36,932 nt of DNA from Candidatus Woesearchaeota archaeon (GCA_018657475.1 JABHXC010000040.1:1-36932); one strand, 5' to 3'. Positions 1 to 7,057 are shown, counted from the stretch's first letter. The notes: generated from the sequence alone by a model not told the origin. Numbers and translations are program-made.

Positions 1-769
1 CTCTAAGAATTTCTAGAGCTTGCACATTAAATGCTGGAATTCTTGCATCTCCTTGTCTAATGACAATGCCATTGCCCACTTTTGCAATAACTTCTTTACC
101 TTTTTTGTAAGAACTAGTTTCAATAGAAATCACAAATGTTTCTTTTGGAAGTAATTTTTGTTTAGCTATCAAATATGCTCCGATTAACCCGACTTCTTCT
201 GCAATATGTAACACTACATAAACATCTGACTTTGTTTTATTATCTACAATTTCTTTTAATGCAGCTAATGACATAGCTACACCTGCAAGGTCATCTAGTA
301 CAGGGGCTTTGATGACATTATTAATTGTTGTTAATTCTGGTAAATCTAAAATGGCGAATGCAAATTTGCTGAGATCTTCTTTACCTGTTCTGTATTTTAT
401 CTTTTCTCCATCTTTTATAGTTTCAGTAATTTTTGTTTTTTCTTTCTGAGAATGATCTTTAGAAATTAAAGTAACTGGGCATCCAACAACAACTTCTGAA
501 TTTAATCCCCCCATCATTCTCAATAAATTATTTTCTATGTGAAATGCTGGATGGTCTATATGTGCGACATAGGCAATACTTTTTGGATTGTCTCTGTTTG
601 GATCACCTTTATAGTGGACTATAACATTTCCATATTTGTCTTCAGTAATAGTTACTTTATCTTCAAACAATTTTTTACAAATTGTTAATAGTTTATTTCT
701 AATTTTTTCTTCATAAAAAGATGCAGTAGGAATATGGCAAATTTGTTTAAGAATATCTAAAGCTAACAT
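1..769 (-). CDS. M42-family metallo-aminopeptidase (3' end outside window)
   Basis: Minus-strand reading frame open from the ATG at 769 to the window edge, about 256 residues. Family M42 (PepA/TET-like) enzymes are cytosolic di-metal aminopeptidases that trim peptides. The visible family motifs are H70-x-D72 (AHIDHPAF), D159-D160 (VLDDLAG) and E191-E192 (AEEVGLIGA), which would be metal ligands and the catalytic glutamate; a later segment (IETSSYKKGKE) fits the next conserved block. The last ligand His lies beyond the edge. A TTTATATA box about 26 nt upstream (near 793) puts the transcript start at the ATG, so the gene looks leaderless. A related M20/M28 peptidase is less likely because of the EEVG block. 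Confidence 0.82.
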   Translation of the reverse strand, partial: MLALDILKQICHIPTASFYEEKIRNKLLTICKKLFEDKVTITEDKYGNVIVHYKGDPNRDNPKSIAYVAHIDHPAFHIENNLLRMMGGLNSEVVVGCPVTLISKDHSQKEKTKITETIKDGEKIKYRTGKEDLSKFAFAILDLPELTTINNVIKAPVLDDLAGVAMSLAALKEIVDNKTKSDVYVVLHIAEEVGLIGAYLIAKQKLLPKETFVISIETSSYKKGKEVIAKVGNGIVIRQGDARIPAFNVQALEILR

Positions 770-802
770 CTAAAAATAAGAAAAGAAGAACTATATAAAT
801 TA

Positions 803-1330
803 TTACTGTTTAAACACCGTAGTTTTATAGAATTTAAGTTCTTCAATTGATTCTTTAATATCTTGTAATGCACGGTGTGCTTCTGATTTTAATGGGTATT
901 CTAGTTGTGGATACCATCTCATAGTTAATTCTTTTATTGAGGAAACATCAATTATTCTGTAATGTAAATATTCATTTAATTTTTTCATATATTTTGCAAT
1001 GAATCTTCTATCTTGCCAAATAGAATTTCCACATAATGGTGCAGTTTCTGGTTCACAATGTTGTTTAACGAATTCAAGAACTTGTTGTTCTGCTTGCTCT
1101 AACGAAATTGTTGATTTTCTACTTTCTTCGGTTAACCCTGATTCTGTGAAGTGTTCAGTACACCATTCATTCATATTTGCAAGAGTTTCATCAGATTGAT
1201 GAATAACTAATTCAGGTCCTTCTGCAATGACGTTAAGATTTTTATCTGTAATTAAAACTGCTATTTCAAGAATTTGATCTTTATCTGGATCTAAACCAGT
1301 CATTTCTAAATCTATCCAAACTAAGTTCAT
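803..1330 (-). CDS. orn: Oligoribonuclease (DEDDh 3'-5' exoribonuclease)
   Basis: 175 residues, matching bacterial/eukaryotic Orn over its full length. Orn degrades 2-5 nt RNA fragments to mononucleotides in the cytoplasm, finishing RNA decay. All DEDDh residues are visible: D7 and E9 (WIDLEMTGLD), D107 (QDRRF), H152 and D157 (AHRALQDIKES), with the family's HYRIIDVS segment at 123-130. One deviation is NSIWQDRRF where bacterial proteins usually have NSIGQDRRF. A TTTTTAAT box near 1353-1362 lies about 26 nt before the ATG, so the gene is probably leaderless. Orn is not a typical archaeal enzyme, so acquisition from bacteria is inferred. The assignment itself is secure. Confidence 0.93.
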   Translation of the reverse strand: MNLVWIDLEMTGLDPDKDQILEIAVLITDKNLNVIAEGPELVIHQSDETLANMNEWCTEHFTESGLTEESRKSTISLEQAEQQVLEFVKQHCEPETAPLCGNSIWQDRRFIAKYMKKLNEYLHYRIIDVSSIKELTMRWYPQLEYPLKSEAHRALQDIKESIEELKFYKTTVFKQ

Positions 1331-1379
1331 GGTGTTTGGTAATAGTTATTCATTAAAAATGTATTGAAAATCAACATAA

Positions 1380-1411
1380 CATTTATATACACGTATGTGT
1401 ACATGTACATT
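1380..1411 (+). promoter_or_regulatory. vapBC promoter with palindromic operator
   Basis: TTTATATA at 1382-1388 lies 26-30 nt before the ATG at 1412. It is followed by a perfect 12-bp palindrome, TGTACATGTACA (1398-1409), and an overlapping inverted repeat TACAC (1388-1392) / GTGTA (1397-1401). The palindrome sits between the TATA box and the transcription start, where a bound antitoxin-toxin complex would block transcription. Autoregulation is the known pattern for VapBC; binding here is inferred. Confidence 0.6.
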
Positions 1412-1648
1412 ATGGGGACTAAAACATTGACTATAATGGATGATGTCTATGGGATGTTAGTAGATAACAAACTTGAATCTGAAAGTTTTTCTGATGAATT
1501 AAGAAGAATTTTATCTAAAAAAAGAACAAAAAAACTAAGTGATTTTTTTGGAATTCTCAGTGAAGACGAAGGAGCTGGCATGCGCAAAGATTTAGAAAAA
1601 ATTAAAGCAGCAAATAGAAAACTTTTAATAAAAAAATTAGGTGTTTAA
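1412..1648 (+). CDS. vapB: VapB-like antitoxin
   Basis: 78 residues beginning MGTKTLTIMDDVYGML. This resembles the short beta strand plus helix of ribbon-helix-helix antitoxins (residues 3-45), followed by a charged, probably flexible toxin-binding tail rich in Lys. It would neutralise the PIN toxin encoded immediately downstream and repress the pair's promoter. I chose the ATG at 1412 over an in-frame ATG 48 nt upstream because the TATA box lies between the two, so the upstream ATG would not be transcribed. The stop codon is directly adjacent to the ATG of the next gene, which implies translational coupling. Family placement rests on size, context and RHH-like pattern. Confidence 0.75.
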   Translation: MGTKTLTIMDDVYGMLVDNKLESESFSDELRRILSKKRTKKLSDFFGILSEDEGAGMRKDLEKIKAANRKLLIKKLGV

Positions 1649-2032
1649 ATGAAAGTATTAGACTCCTCATTTCTGATTGATTTGATTAATGGTAAAAAAG
1701 AAACTAAAGAAATTTTAAATTTACCTAATTTATTTACTACTCAGATTAATATGTATGAGATAATTCGTGGTTTCTATCTAAGAAAAATTTCTTCTAATAA
1801 ATTTTTACAAATTATGGAGTTGTTTGAAAGTATTCGTGTACTTCCTCTAAATGATCAAGGAATTTTAAAATCTGCTGAAATATCTGCAAAGTTAATTGAA
1901 AATGGAAAAATAATAGATGATGCAGATTGTCTCACAGCTGGTATTGCTCTAAGTCACAATATTAAAACAATTGTTACTAAAAATAAAAAACATTTTTCTA
2001 GAATTAAAGATATTAAAGTTCAAACGTATTAA
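1649..2032 (+). CDS. vapC: VapC-like PIN-domain ribonuclease toxin
   Basis: 127 residues, the usual PIN-toxin length. PIN toxins are Mg-dependent endoribonucleases, often cutting tRNA or rRNA. Visible acidic residues are D5 (MKVLDSSFLID), E37 (MYEIIRG) and D90/D91/D93 (IIDDADCLTAGIAL), the core carboxylate set. The C-terminal block reads VTKNKKHFSRI, where many VapC proteins have a further Asp (TxNxxDF), so one of the four acidic positions is replaced. The start abuts the antitoxin stop with no gap. Together with the operator upstream this is a complete type II toxin-antitoxin unit. Confidence 0.85.
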   Translation: MKVLDSSFLIDLINGKKETKEILNLPNLFTTQINMYEIIRGFYLRKISSNKFLQIMELFESIRVLPLNDQGILKSAEISAKLIENGKIIDDADCLTAGIALSHNIKTIVTKNKKHFSRIKDIKVQTY

Positions 2033-2096
2033 ATTTGATCTATCTCTTTCTATAAAGAAATTCTTATATAGTTCGCTCTGTCACTATTTCATTGTA

Positions 2097-3089
2097 ATGA
2101 TTCTTGAAGGACATGGGAAATATAAGATGATAGGGGAAAGTCCTGCCATGTTAAAAGTTTATGATGGTATTGAAAGAGTGGCTGATAGTAATGCTACTGT
2201 TTATATTGCTGGTGAGTCTGGAACTGGTAAAGAATTAGTTGCTAGGGCTTTACATAATTCTGGAAGAAGATCTGATCGTCCATTTGTACCTGTTAATGTT
2301 ATTGGGATACATGATTCTTTGTTAGAAGCAGAACTTTATGGAGTTAATAGAAGGGTTGCTACAGGTGTTGATAAAAGGGATGGTCTTTTTATTCGTGCTG
2401 ATCAAGGAACTTTATTTTTAGATGAAATTGCTGAGATGACAGAAAGGATGCAGGCAGATTTACTTAGAGTCTTACAAGAATCTAAAGTTGTACCTGTAGG
2501 AGGTAATTATAGTGAACCACTTTCATTTGATGTTCGTGTTATTGCAGCTTCAAGTAGGCCACTTAGAGAATATGTTAAATCTGGAAAGTTTAGAACTGAT
2601 CTTTATCATAGATTACATGTTGTAAGTCTTTCACTCCCACCATTAAGGGACAGGGGAGATGATGTTTGTTTATTAGCAGATAAATTTTTAGAAAGCTATA
2701 ATGAAGAAGAAGGAAAAAATGTTCAATTTCATTCTTCTGTATATCCTTGGCTTAAAAGTGAATCTTGGGAAGAAAGTAATGTCCGTGAATTACAAAACGC
2801 AGTTTATGGAGCAGTTGTTTGGACCGAAAAAGAGGAATTAAAACCTAAAGATTTTCTTAAAGAAAAAGAGAAAAAAGAAGGAAATGATGGATCAAAATGG
2901 ATCAAAATTATTGATGGTAAAGAAGAATCTTTACATGAATTAACACATAAAGCAAATCTTCAGATTATTAAGCGAGCAGTTATAAGAGAAGGTAATATCT
3001 CTGCAGCAGCACGTTCGCTAAAAACGGATTCTCGTACTATTCACAGATATTTTTCTGAAGCAGGATTATCTGCTAAAGATTTTAAATAA
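2097..3089 (+). CDS. NtrC-type AAA+ transcription regulator lacking the sigma-54 GAFTGA loop
   Basis: 330 residues. Bacterial enhancer-binding proteins use ATP to remodel sigma-54 polymerase. Visible here are Walker A GESGTGKE (39-46), Walker B TLFLDEIAEM (105-114), the arginine-finger stretch FRTDLYHRL, sensor II VRELQNAV, and a C-terminal Fis-like helix-turn-helix (NISAAARSLKTDSRTIHRYF). There is no N-terminal receiver domain. The GAFTGA sigma-54-contact loop, expected after ELYG, reads RVATGV (86-91), so its key Phe and flanking Gly are gone. The ATG at 2097 was chosen because TTCTTATATAG (2061-2071) lies about 27 nt upstream; the frame extends further upstream over the toxin gene without support. 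Archaea have no sigma-54, so this is probably a repurposed ATPase DNA-binding regulator. Confidence 0.85.
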   Translation: MILEGHGKYKMIGESPAMLKVYDGIERVADSNATVYIAGESGTGKELVARALHNSGRRSDRPFVPVNVIGIHDSLLEAELYGVNRRVATGVDKRDGLFIRADQGTLFLDEIAEMTERMQADLLRVLQESKVVPVGGNYSEPLSFDVRVIAASSRPLREYVKSGKFRTDLYHRLHVVSLSLPPLRDRGDDVCLLADKFLESYNEEEGKNVQFHSSVYPWLKSESWEESNVRELQNAVYGAVVWTEKEELKPKDFLKEKEKKEGNDGSKWIKIIDGKEESLHELTHKANLQIIKRAVIREGNISAAARSLKTDSRTIHRYFSEAGLSAKDFK

Positions 3090-3091
3090 TT

Positions 3092-4387
3092 TTAAGGTTT
3101 ATACCTTTCCATAGTTCTTGGGAATGGGATTGCATCTTTAATTGTATCTAAACCACAAATCCATCTGATAACTCTTTCTACACCCAAACCGAAACCGCCG
3201 TGAGGAACTGAACCGTATCTTCTTGTATCTAGATAAAAATCGTACTCTTCAGGTTTTTCATCATCTTCGATTAATCTTTGTTTGATCTTTTCAATGTCAT
3301 GTTCTCTTTGTGAACCGCCAATGATTTCACCATGTCCTTCAGGTGCTAAAAAGTCACAACCTTGAACAGTTCTTGGATCTTCTGGATCTTCAGTCATGTA
3401 AAATGCTTTAACTTGTTTTGGATAGTGTGTACAAATAATAGGCACATCGTATAACTCAGTTAATTTTTCTTCTTCAATAGTTCTAAGATCTTTTCCCCAA
3501 GGAATATCCATATCGCATTTTTCTTTAAGAATTTTTAACGCTTCTGTATAAGTCATTCTTACAAACGGTTTTTTAACAGTAGGTTCAAGTTTTGTGATAT
3601 CTCTCCCTAAAATTTCAAGTTCTGGTTTATGTTTATCTAAAACTGCTTTCACAATGTGTTTAAGCAGTTTTTCACCATGACTTTGAATGTCTTCAAATTT
3701 ACACCAAGCCATTTCCATTTCAGCATGCCAATATTCTGTTAAATGCCTAGATGTTTTACTTTTTTCAGCTCTAAATGAAGGAGAGATTGTATAAATTTTT
3801 TCTAACGCAAAAATTGCTGGTTCTGCATACAGTTGCCAAGTTTGTGCTAAGAACACATCTTTTTTTCCAAAATAGTCAACTGAAAATAAATCTGAACCGC
3901 CTTCACACTGAACTGATTGAAAAATTGGAGAATGGTACTCATAAAACCCTGCGGTTTTGAAATATTCGTCAATTGCACCAAAAACAGTACTACGAATCTT
4001 CATCATAGAAGTCATCTTTCTACTTCTCAAGTAGAGATGTCTTTTATCTGCTAAAGATTCTTTAGATTGATCTTTAGTTATTGGATATTTATCAGAAGTT
4101 CCAACAACTTCATAAGATTCTACTAGTAATTCATATCCTGTTGTAGCTCGGTCATCTTTTTTGAGTTCTCCAGTTAATTGAAGAGATGATTCTACTTGTA
4201 ATTTATCAATTTCTTCCCATTCTGGGAATGTATCTCGCTTTAAAACACATTGAATTATTTGTGTTGAATCTCTCAGTACGATGAACTTTAATTTAGCTGA
4301 ACCACGTTCTCGGTGGACCCAGCCTCTAATTGAAACTTTTCCTGTTCCTTTTGTTAATGCATCTTGAATGCTTATGTATTCTGTCAT
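3092..4387 (-). CDS. asnS: Asparaginyl-tRNA synthetase
   Basis: 431 residues, class IIb synthetase that charges tRNA-Asn with asparagine. An N-terminal OB-fold anticodon-binding domain (about 1-105, ISIRGWVHRERGS) is followed by the catalytic core with motif 2 (SFRAEKSKTSRHL) and motif 3 (GGFGLGVERVIRWICGL). HLTEYWHAEMEM and the pattern around GCDFLAPEGHGEIIGGSQRE favour Asn over Asp specificity. A direct AsnRS means the cell need not make Asn-tRNA by transamidation. The start has a Shine-Dalgarno GGAGGT (complement of 4397-4402) 9 nt upstream. A TATA-like element (complement of 4412-4420) and a more distal promoter ahead of a 24-codon ORF both precede it. Confidence 0.92.
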   Translation of the reverse strand: MTEYISIQDALTKGTGKVSIRGWVHRERGSAKLKFIVLRDSTQIIQCVLKRDTFPEWEEIDKLQVESSLQLTGELKKDDRATTGYELLVESYEVVGTSDKYPITKDQSKESLADKRHLYLRSRKMTSMMKIRSTVFGAIDEYFKTAGFYEYHSPIFQSVQCEGGSDLFSVDYFGKKDVFLAQTWQLYAEPAIFALEKIYTISPSFRAEKSKTSRHLTEYWHAEMEMAWCKFEDIQSHGEKLLKHIVKAVLDKHKPELEILGRDITKLEPTVKKPFVRMTYTEALKILKEKCDMDIPWGKDLRTIEEEKLTELYDVPIICTHYPKQVKAFYMTEDPEDPRTVQGCDFLAPEGHGEIIGGSQREHDIEKIKQRLIEDDEKPEEYDFYLDTRRYGSVPHGGFGLGVERVIRWICGLDTIKDAIPFPRTMERYKP

Positions 4388-4442
4388 AGTAAGTATACCT
4401 CCATTGATTATGTATAAAAATGTTTGTGATTAATGTTAAGAA

Positions 4443-4517
4443 TTAGTAACGATTGGGAAACTGGCGTCTAAGTATTTCTTTAATTTGTTTGTACGGTACG
4501 TCTATTGTTTTTGCCAT
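4443..4517 (-). CDS. 24-residue upstream ORF / possible asnS leader peptide
   Basis: Short reading frame MAKTIDVPYKQIKEIL...RY (24 aa), too short for standard gene finding. It has a TTTATAAA box (complement of about 4540-4548) centred 26-27 nt before its ATG, the same leaderless geometry as neighbouring genes. It ends 55 nt before asnS on the same strand, and asnS has its own Shine-Dalgarno. It could be a translated leader affecting asnS expression, or an independent microprotein. It contains one Asn codon (residue 22), close to its end. Function unknown. Confidence 0.5.
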   Translation of the reverse strand: MAKTIDVPYKQIKEILRRQFPNRY

Positions 4518-4538
4518 AATTTGAATAGAATGGGACGG

Positions 4539-4549
4539 TTTATAAAAAT
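4539..4549 (-). promoter_or_regulatory. TATA box for the asnS upstream ORF
   Basis: Minus-strand TTTTTATAAA-like element about 27 nt ahead of the ATG at 4517. It would start transcription at or next to that ATG and read on into asnS, giving asnS a longer leader in addition to its proximal TATA element (complement of 4412-4420). Confidence 0.5.
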
Positions 4550-4553
4550 GTTT

Positions 4554-5195
4554 TTACCAAAAAGGTATAACATGGATTTTTTCAGGCCCATGTTCTGCTT
4601 TAAGAATTTTAGGAATATCTTCATAAAGTTGATTCGCAGAAACTTTGTGGGCTTCTGGTCCAGTATCTCCCATGGATACATTTGTTAATTTATTCTCTAA
4701 CCTTGGGTCTTTGTGAATTAAAATGCCTCCAATTGGTGTGTAATAATCCCTAACTTCTGCCATCTCTGCTATGGTGGCATATGGGGTGCATGTACCTGGC
4801 TCCATTGTTTCAGGGATACAATCTCTACCAACGTAAGGTCTTGGGTCAGTAAAAGAAATTCCCAACTTGGGAAATAAGTTTGTAATTACTCTTTCATCTA
4901 TTACCCCACGTTTTGGTTTGCCTCTGTTTCTTGGTCGGAGTTCCGGCATTACGGCTATGTACGGTGTCCAATCAACAACAAAGTAAATTGCTTTTACTAT
5001 TTGTTCAGCACTCCATGGGACTTTGGTTGTTCTTTTGAGTTCATCTAATTTTTCGTAACAAGAACTGGTTGCTTGTTCATGCTTTAATACAGTAAATGGG
5101 ATGTCAAGTTCTTTTGCATTTCTTACAACATATTGTCTTTCTGGAGATAGTAATGGTTCTTCTAATGTGTTTTCTATAGCAAATGCTGTTGTCAT
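4554..5195 (-). CDS. YbaK/ProX-like aminoacyl-tRNA deacylase domain protein
   Basis: 213 residues, no signal or membrane segment. The pattern V-K-A-I-Y-F-V-V-D...YIAVMPELR followed by a Gly-rich segment (EPGTCTPYATIAEM, then YYTPIGGILIHKDPRL) resembles the YbaK/ProRS-INS fold, whose members hydrolyse mischarged tRNAs in trans. If correct, it would act in translation quality control, fitting its position just upstream of asnS on the same strand. The usual catalytic Lys may be the K of QIVKAIYF (about residue 68). A CTTATAAAAT box lies about 25 nt before the ATG, so the gene appears leaderless. The family is recognised by pattern only, and an unrelated conserved archaeal protein is possible. 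Confidence 0.5.
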   Translation of the reverse strand: MTTAFAIENTLEEPLLSPERQYVVRNAKELDIPFTVLKHEQATSSCYEKLDELKRTTKVPWSAEQIVKAIYFVVDWTPYIAVMPELRPRNRGKPKRGVIDERVITNLFPKLGISFTDPRPYVGRDCIPETMEPGTCTPYATIAEMAEVRDYYTPIGGILIHKDPRLENKLTNVSMGDTGPEAHKVSANQLYEDIPKILKAEHGPEKIHVIPFW

Positions 5196-5272
5196 AATTT
5201 AATCTTGGACATTGATTATTTTATAAGTATTACTGTAGCAAAGTTTAAAACCAGTAAAATGTTAGTTATATT

Positions 5273-6052
5273 GTGGAAATTGAATTTAATTTAACAAAAT
5301 CAGTAGAGGAAAATGCTGGAACTTATTTTGATTTAGCTAAAAAAGCTAAAAAGAAGTTGGAAGGAGCTAAAAAAGCTCTAAAAGAAAGTAAAAAGCAGTT
5401 AGAAAAAGTACAGAAAGATGAAAGTAAATTCTGGGTAGAAGAAGAAAAGAAACAAAAAAGAAAAGAAAAGAAAAAAGAATGGTATGAAAAATTTCATTGG
5501 TTTTTTTCTTCAGAAGATTTTCTTTGCATAGGTGGAAAAGATGCTACTTCTAACGAAATAGTTGTAAAAAAACATACAGAACCTGGAGATTTAGTATTTC
5601 ATACTGAAATGGCTGGGTCACCGTTTTTTATTGTAAAAAATGGGCAAGAAGCTACTGAAAAGACTTTAGAAGAAGTAGCACAGGCTGTTGCTTGTTATTC
5701 ACGTGCATGGAAATTAGGTCATGCAACTGCAGACGTGTTTTATGTTAAACCGGATCAAGTATCAAAAGAAGCTCAATCTGGAGAGTACATGTCTAAAGGT
5801 AGTTTCATGGTTAGGGGAAAATCTACTTATTTACACCCTAAATTACAATATGCCATTGGTGTTGTTGAAGAAGAAATTATTGGTGGGCCAGTGAATGCTA
5901 TAAAAGCTAAAACTAAATCTTATATTGTAGTTATTTCTGGTAGGGAAAAGAAAAGTGCTTTAGCAAAGAAAATTAAAGCTAAACTTAAAGCAGGACATGT
6001 TGATGACATTATAGCTTTTTTACCTGCTGGTGGCGGGCAGTTAAAAAAATAG
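5273..6052 (+). CDS. Coiled coil plus NFACT-R domain protein (short Rqc2/aNFACT relative)
   Basis: 259 residues. The first about 75 residues are a Lys/Glu-rich coiled coil; residues 80-190 match the NFACT-R (DUF814) domain, with FLCIGGKDATSNEIVV and the block GDLVFHTEMAGSPFFIVKNG. Full archaeal NFACT/Rqc2 proteins have an N-terminal FPG-like domain and helix-hairpin-helix before this and bind the obstructed large ribosomal subunit. Those parts are absent here, so this is a truncated architecture or one half of a split gene. The start is a GTG at 5273, placed by TTTAAAAC (about 5245-5252) about 26 nt upstream. The only nearby ATG (5259) is out of frame. Role inferred: ribosome-associated quality control or a related RNA function. 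Confidence 0.75.
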   Translation: MEIEFNLTKSVEENAGTYFDLAKKAKKKLEGAKKALKESKKQLEKVQKDESKFWVEEEKKQKRKEKKKEWYEKFHWFFSSEDFLCIGGKDATSNEIVVKKHTEPGDLVFHTEMAGSPFFIVKNGQEATEKTLEEVAQAVACYSRAWKLGHATADVFYVKPDQVSKEAQSGEYMSKGSFMVRGKSTYLHPKLQYAIGVVEEEIIGGPVNAIKAKTKSYIVVISGREKKSALAKKIKAKLKAGHVDDIIAFLPAGGGQLKK

Positions 6053-6082
6053 ATTTATATACTTCTTGATAATTTGTTTAGT

Positions 6083-6346
6083 ATGGTTGTACCTTCAATA
6101 ATGGAAACTGCATTTCTTCGTTACTATGCTGACACTGCGCTTCACCATCAAGATGCAGGTGAGGTAAATGATTTGTGTACTGATTTAGAGCATATAGCTC
6201 AGGTGTTGAATATTGTTGATGAGAAAACACCTAAAGAATTGGTAGGGCTAGCTGCAGCTGCATATATAGAGGGGTCAGTGATTTGTCAGGTAGCTCTTCA
6301 CAGATCACTTGAAAGATTATCTAAAGGGGATTATCGTATTTTCTAA
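6083..6346 (+). CDS. Small helical protein of unknown function
   Basis: 87 residues, soluble and predicted mostly helical (for example VNDLCTDLEHIAQVLNIV and LVGLAAAAYIEGSVICQVAL). I do not recognise a family. The ATG at 6083 was chosen because a TTTATATA box (6054-6061) lies 26 nt upstream, giving a leaderless transcript; an in-frame TTG at 6074 has no support. It sits between the NFACT-R gene and a tRNA gene. Confidence 0.65.
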   Translation: MVVPSIMETAFLRYYADTALHHQDAGEVNDLCTDLEHIAQVLNIVDEKTPKELVGLAAAAYIEGSVICQVALHRSLERLSKGDYRIF

Positions 6347-6381
6347 ACTTTTTTAAAGAATTTCTTTTATGCATTATTATT

Positions 6382-6480
6382 GCCCCAGTAATATAATGGA
6401 TAGTATACAAGGTTGCGGACCTTGAGATCGGAGTTCAATTTGCGGTTATTCATAATCGTTTGAAAATCTTCGCTGGGGCA
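6382..6480 (+). tRNA. tRNA-Arg (anticodon GCG) with a 27-nt intron in the T-loop
   Basis: Acceptor GCCCCAG (6382-6388) pairs with CTGGGGC (6473-6479), with discriminator A at 6480; CCA is not encoded. D-stem ATAT/GTAT, anticodon stem CAAGG/CCTTG around loop TTGCGGA with anticodon GCG at 6415-6417, T-stem CGGAG/CTTCG. The T-loop holds 34 nt instead of 7. The extra sequence folds as a bulge-helix-bulge: TTCAA (6434-6438) pairs with TTGAA (6460-6464), 3-nt bulges TTT (6439-6441) and AAT (6465-6467) flank it, and a 6-7 bp inner helix closes on TTCA. Splicing out about 6440-6466 leaves a normal 7-nt T-loop TTCAATT between positions 59 and 60. Reads CGC (and CGU) codons. Confidence 0.93.
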
Positions 6481-6482
6481 TT

Positions 6483-6842
6483 TTATTTTTTAAAATATTT
6501 TTGTAAGAAATTAACATATTGTTCCCTTCTTGTTTGATCCAAAAAAGGATTACCTCTCCAACCTAAGTTAATCACTGCCCCATATACTCTTTGAGACAGA
6601 ACCATAAAATGATTTTGATCTGGCATTTCTAAAAAAAAGTCCCCTTTACTAGACATTTCTCCTGCAGATTCTTTAACAAAAAGAATGTGTTCTAAACTTA
6701 ATGTTTTTGCAACCATTTGTTGAGTGGCTTCAAAGTTTGGTGGTATATTTGAGGGATGATAGATGTGTTGTAATTCAACATTACCGCTAACATTACAGTG
6801 TGGTAATCTTTGTTTAAGAAGTTTTAAGAAAATGTCTGCCAT
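6483..6842 (-). CDS. Conserved-looking protein of unknown function
   Basis: 119 residues, soluble, no Cys cluster or membrane segment. Features seen are a C-terminal helix rich in aromatic and basic residues (REQYVNFLQKYFKK) and a beta-rich middle (KGDFFLEMPDQNHFMVLSQ). No family recognised. It converges on the tRNA gene with only 2 nt between, so its transcript would end at or inside the tRNA's antisense strand. The ATG at 6842 has an AT-rich TAAATA element about 25 nt upstream. Confidence 0.65.
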   Translation of the reverse strand: MADIFLKLLKQRLPHCNVSGNVELQHIYHPSNIPPNFEATQQMVAKTLSLEHILFVKESAGEMSSKGDFFLEMPDQNHFMVLSQRVYGAVINLGWRGNPFLDQTRREQYVNFLQKYFKK

Positions 6843-6901
6843 AACAGATTAGTGTTATGAAGTTTATTTAAGAATTTCTAATGTAAGATCTCTTAAAAGA
6901 A

Positions 6902-7057
6902 TTATTCTCTTGTTTTGCCTTTCTGTAACTTAGCCATGAAGTTTTGTAACTGATCTTCGTCAACATGATCAAACCGAGTTTGTGCTTTAGTTTCTTTAGT
7001 TTTTTCAGCACTTTCAAGCATGGCACTTACAAAATTAGCTTTTCCTTTTTCTGTCAT
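6902..7057 (-). CDS. 51-residue hydrophilic small protein
   Basis: Reading frame MTEKGKANFVSAMLESAEKT... ending KLQKGKTRE, all hydrophilic and helical. A TTTATATA box (complement of about 7079-7086) lies 26 nt before the ATG, the same leaderless geometry as well-supported neighbours, which argues that the gene is real. It is divergent from the zinc-ribbon gene at 7133. No family recognised; the alternating polar helices could suit a protein-binding adaptor. Confidence 0.6.
   Translation of the reverse strand: MTEKGKANFVSAMLESAEKTKETKAQTRFDHVDEDQLQNFMAKLQKGKTRE

Noticed and set aside
1649-2096. Upstream extension of the AAA+ regulator to about 1971
   Set aside because: It would overlap the toxin gene, adds no recognisable domain, and lies upstream of the TATA box that sets the start at 2097.
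6347-6381. Poly-T run before the tRNA gene as a terminator hairpin
   Set aside because: No hairpin; the T-run may end the upstream transcript, but it also overlaps the tRNA promoter region, so I did not call it.
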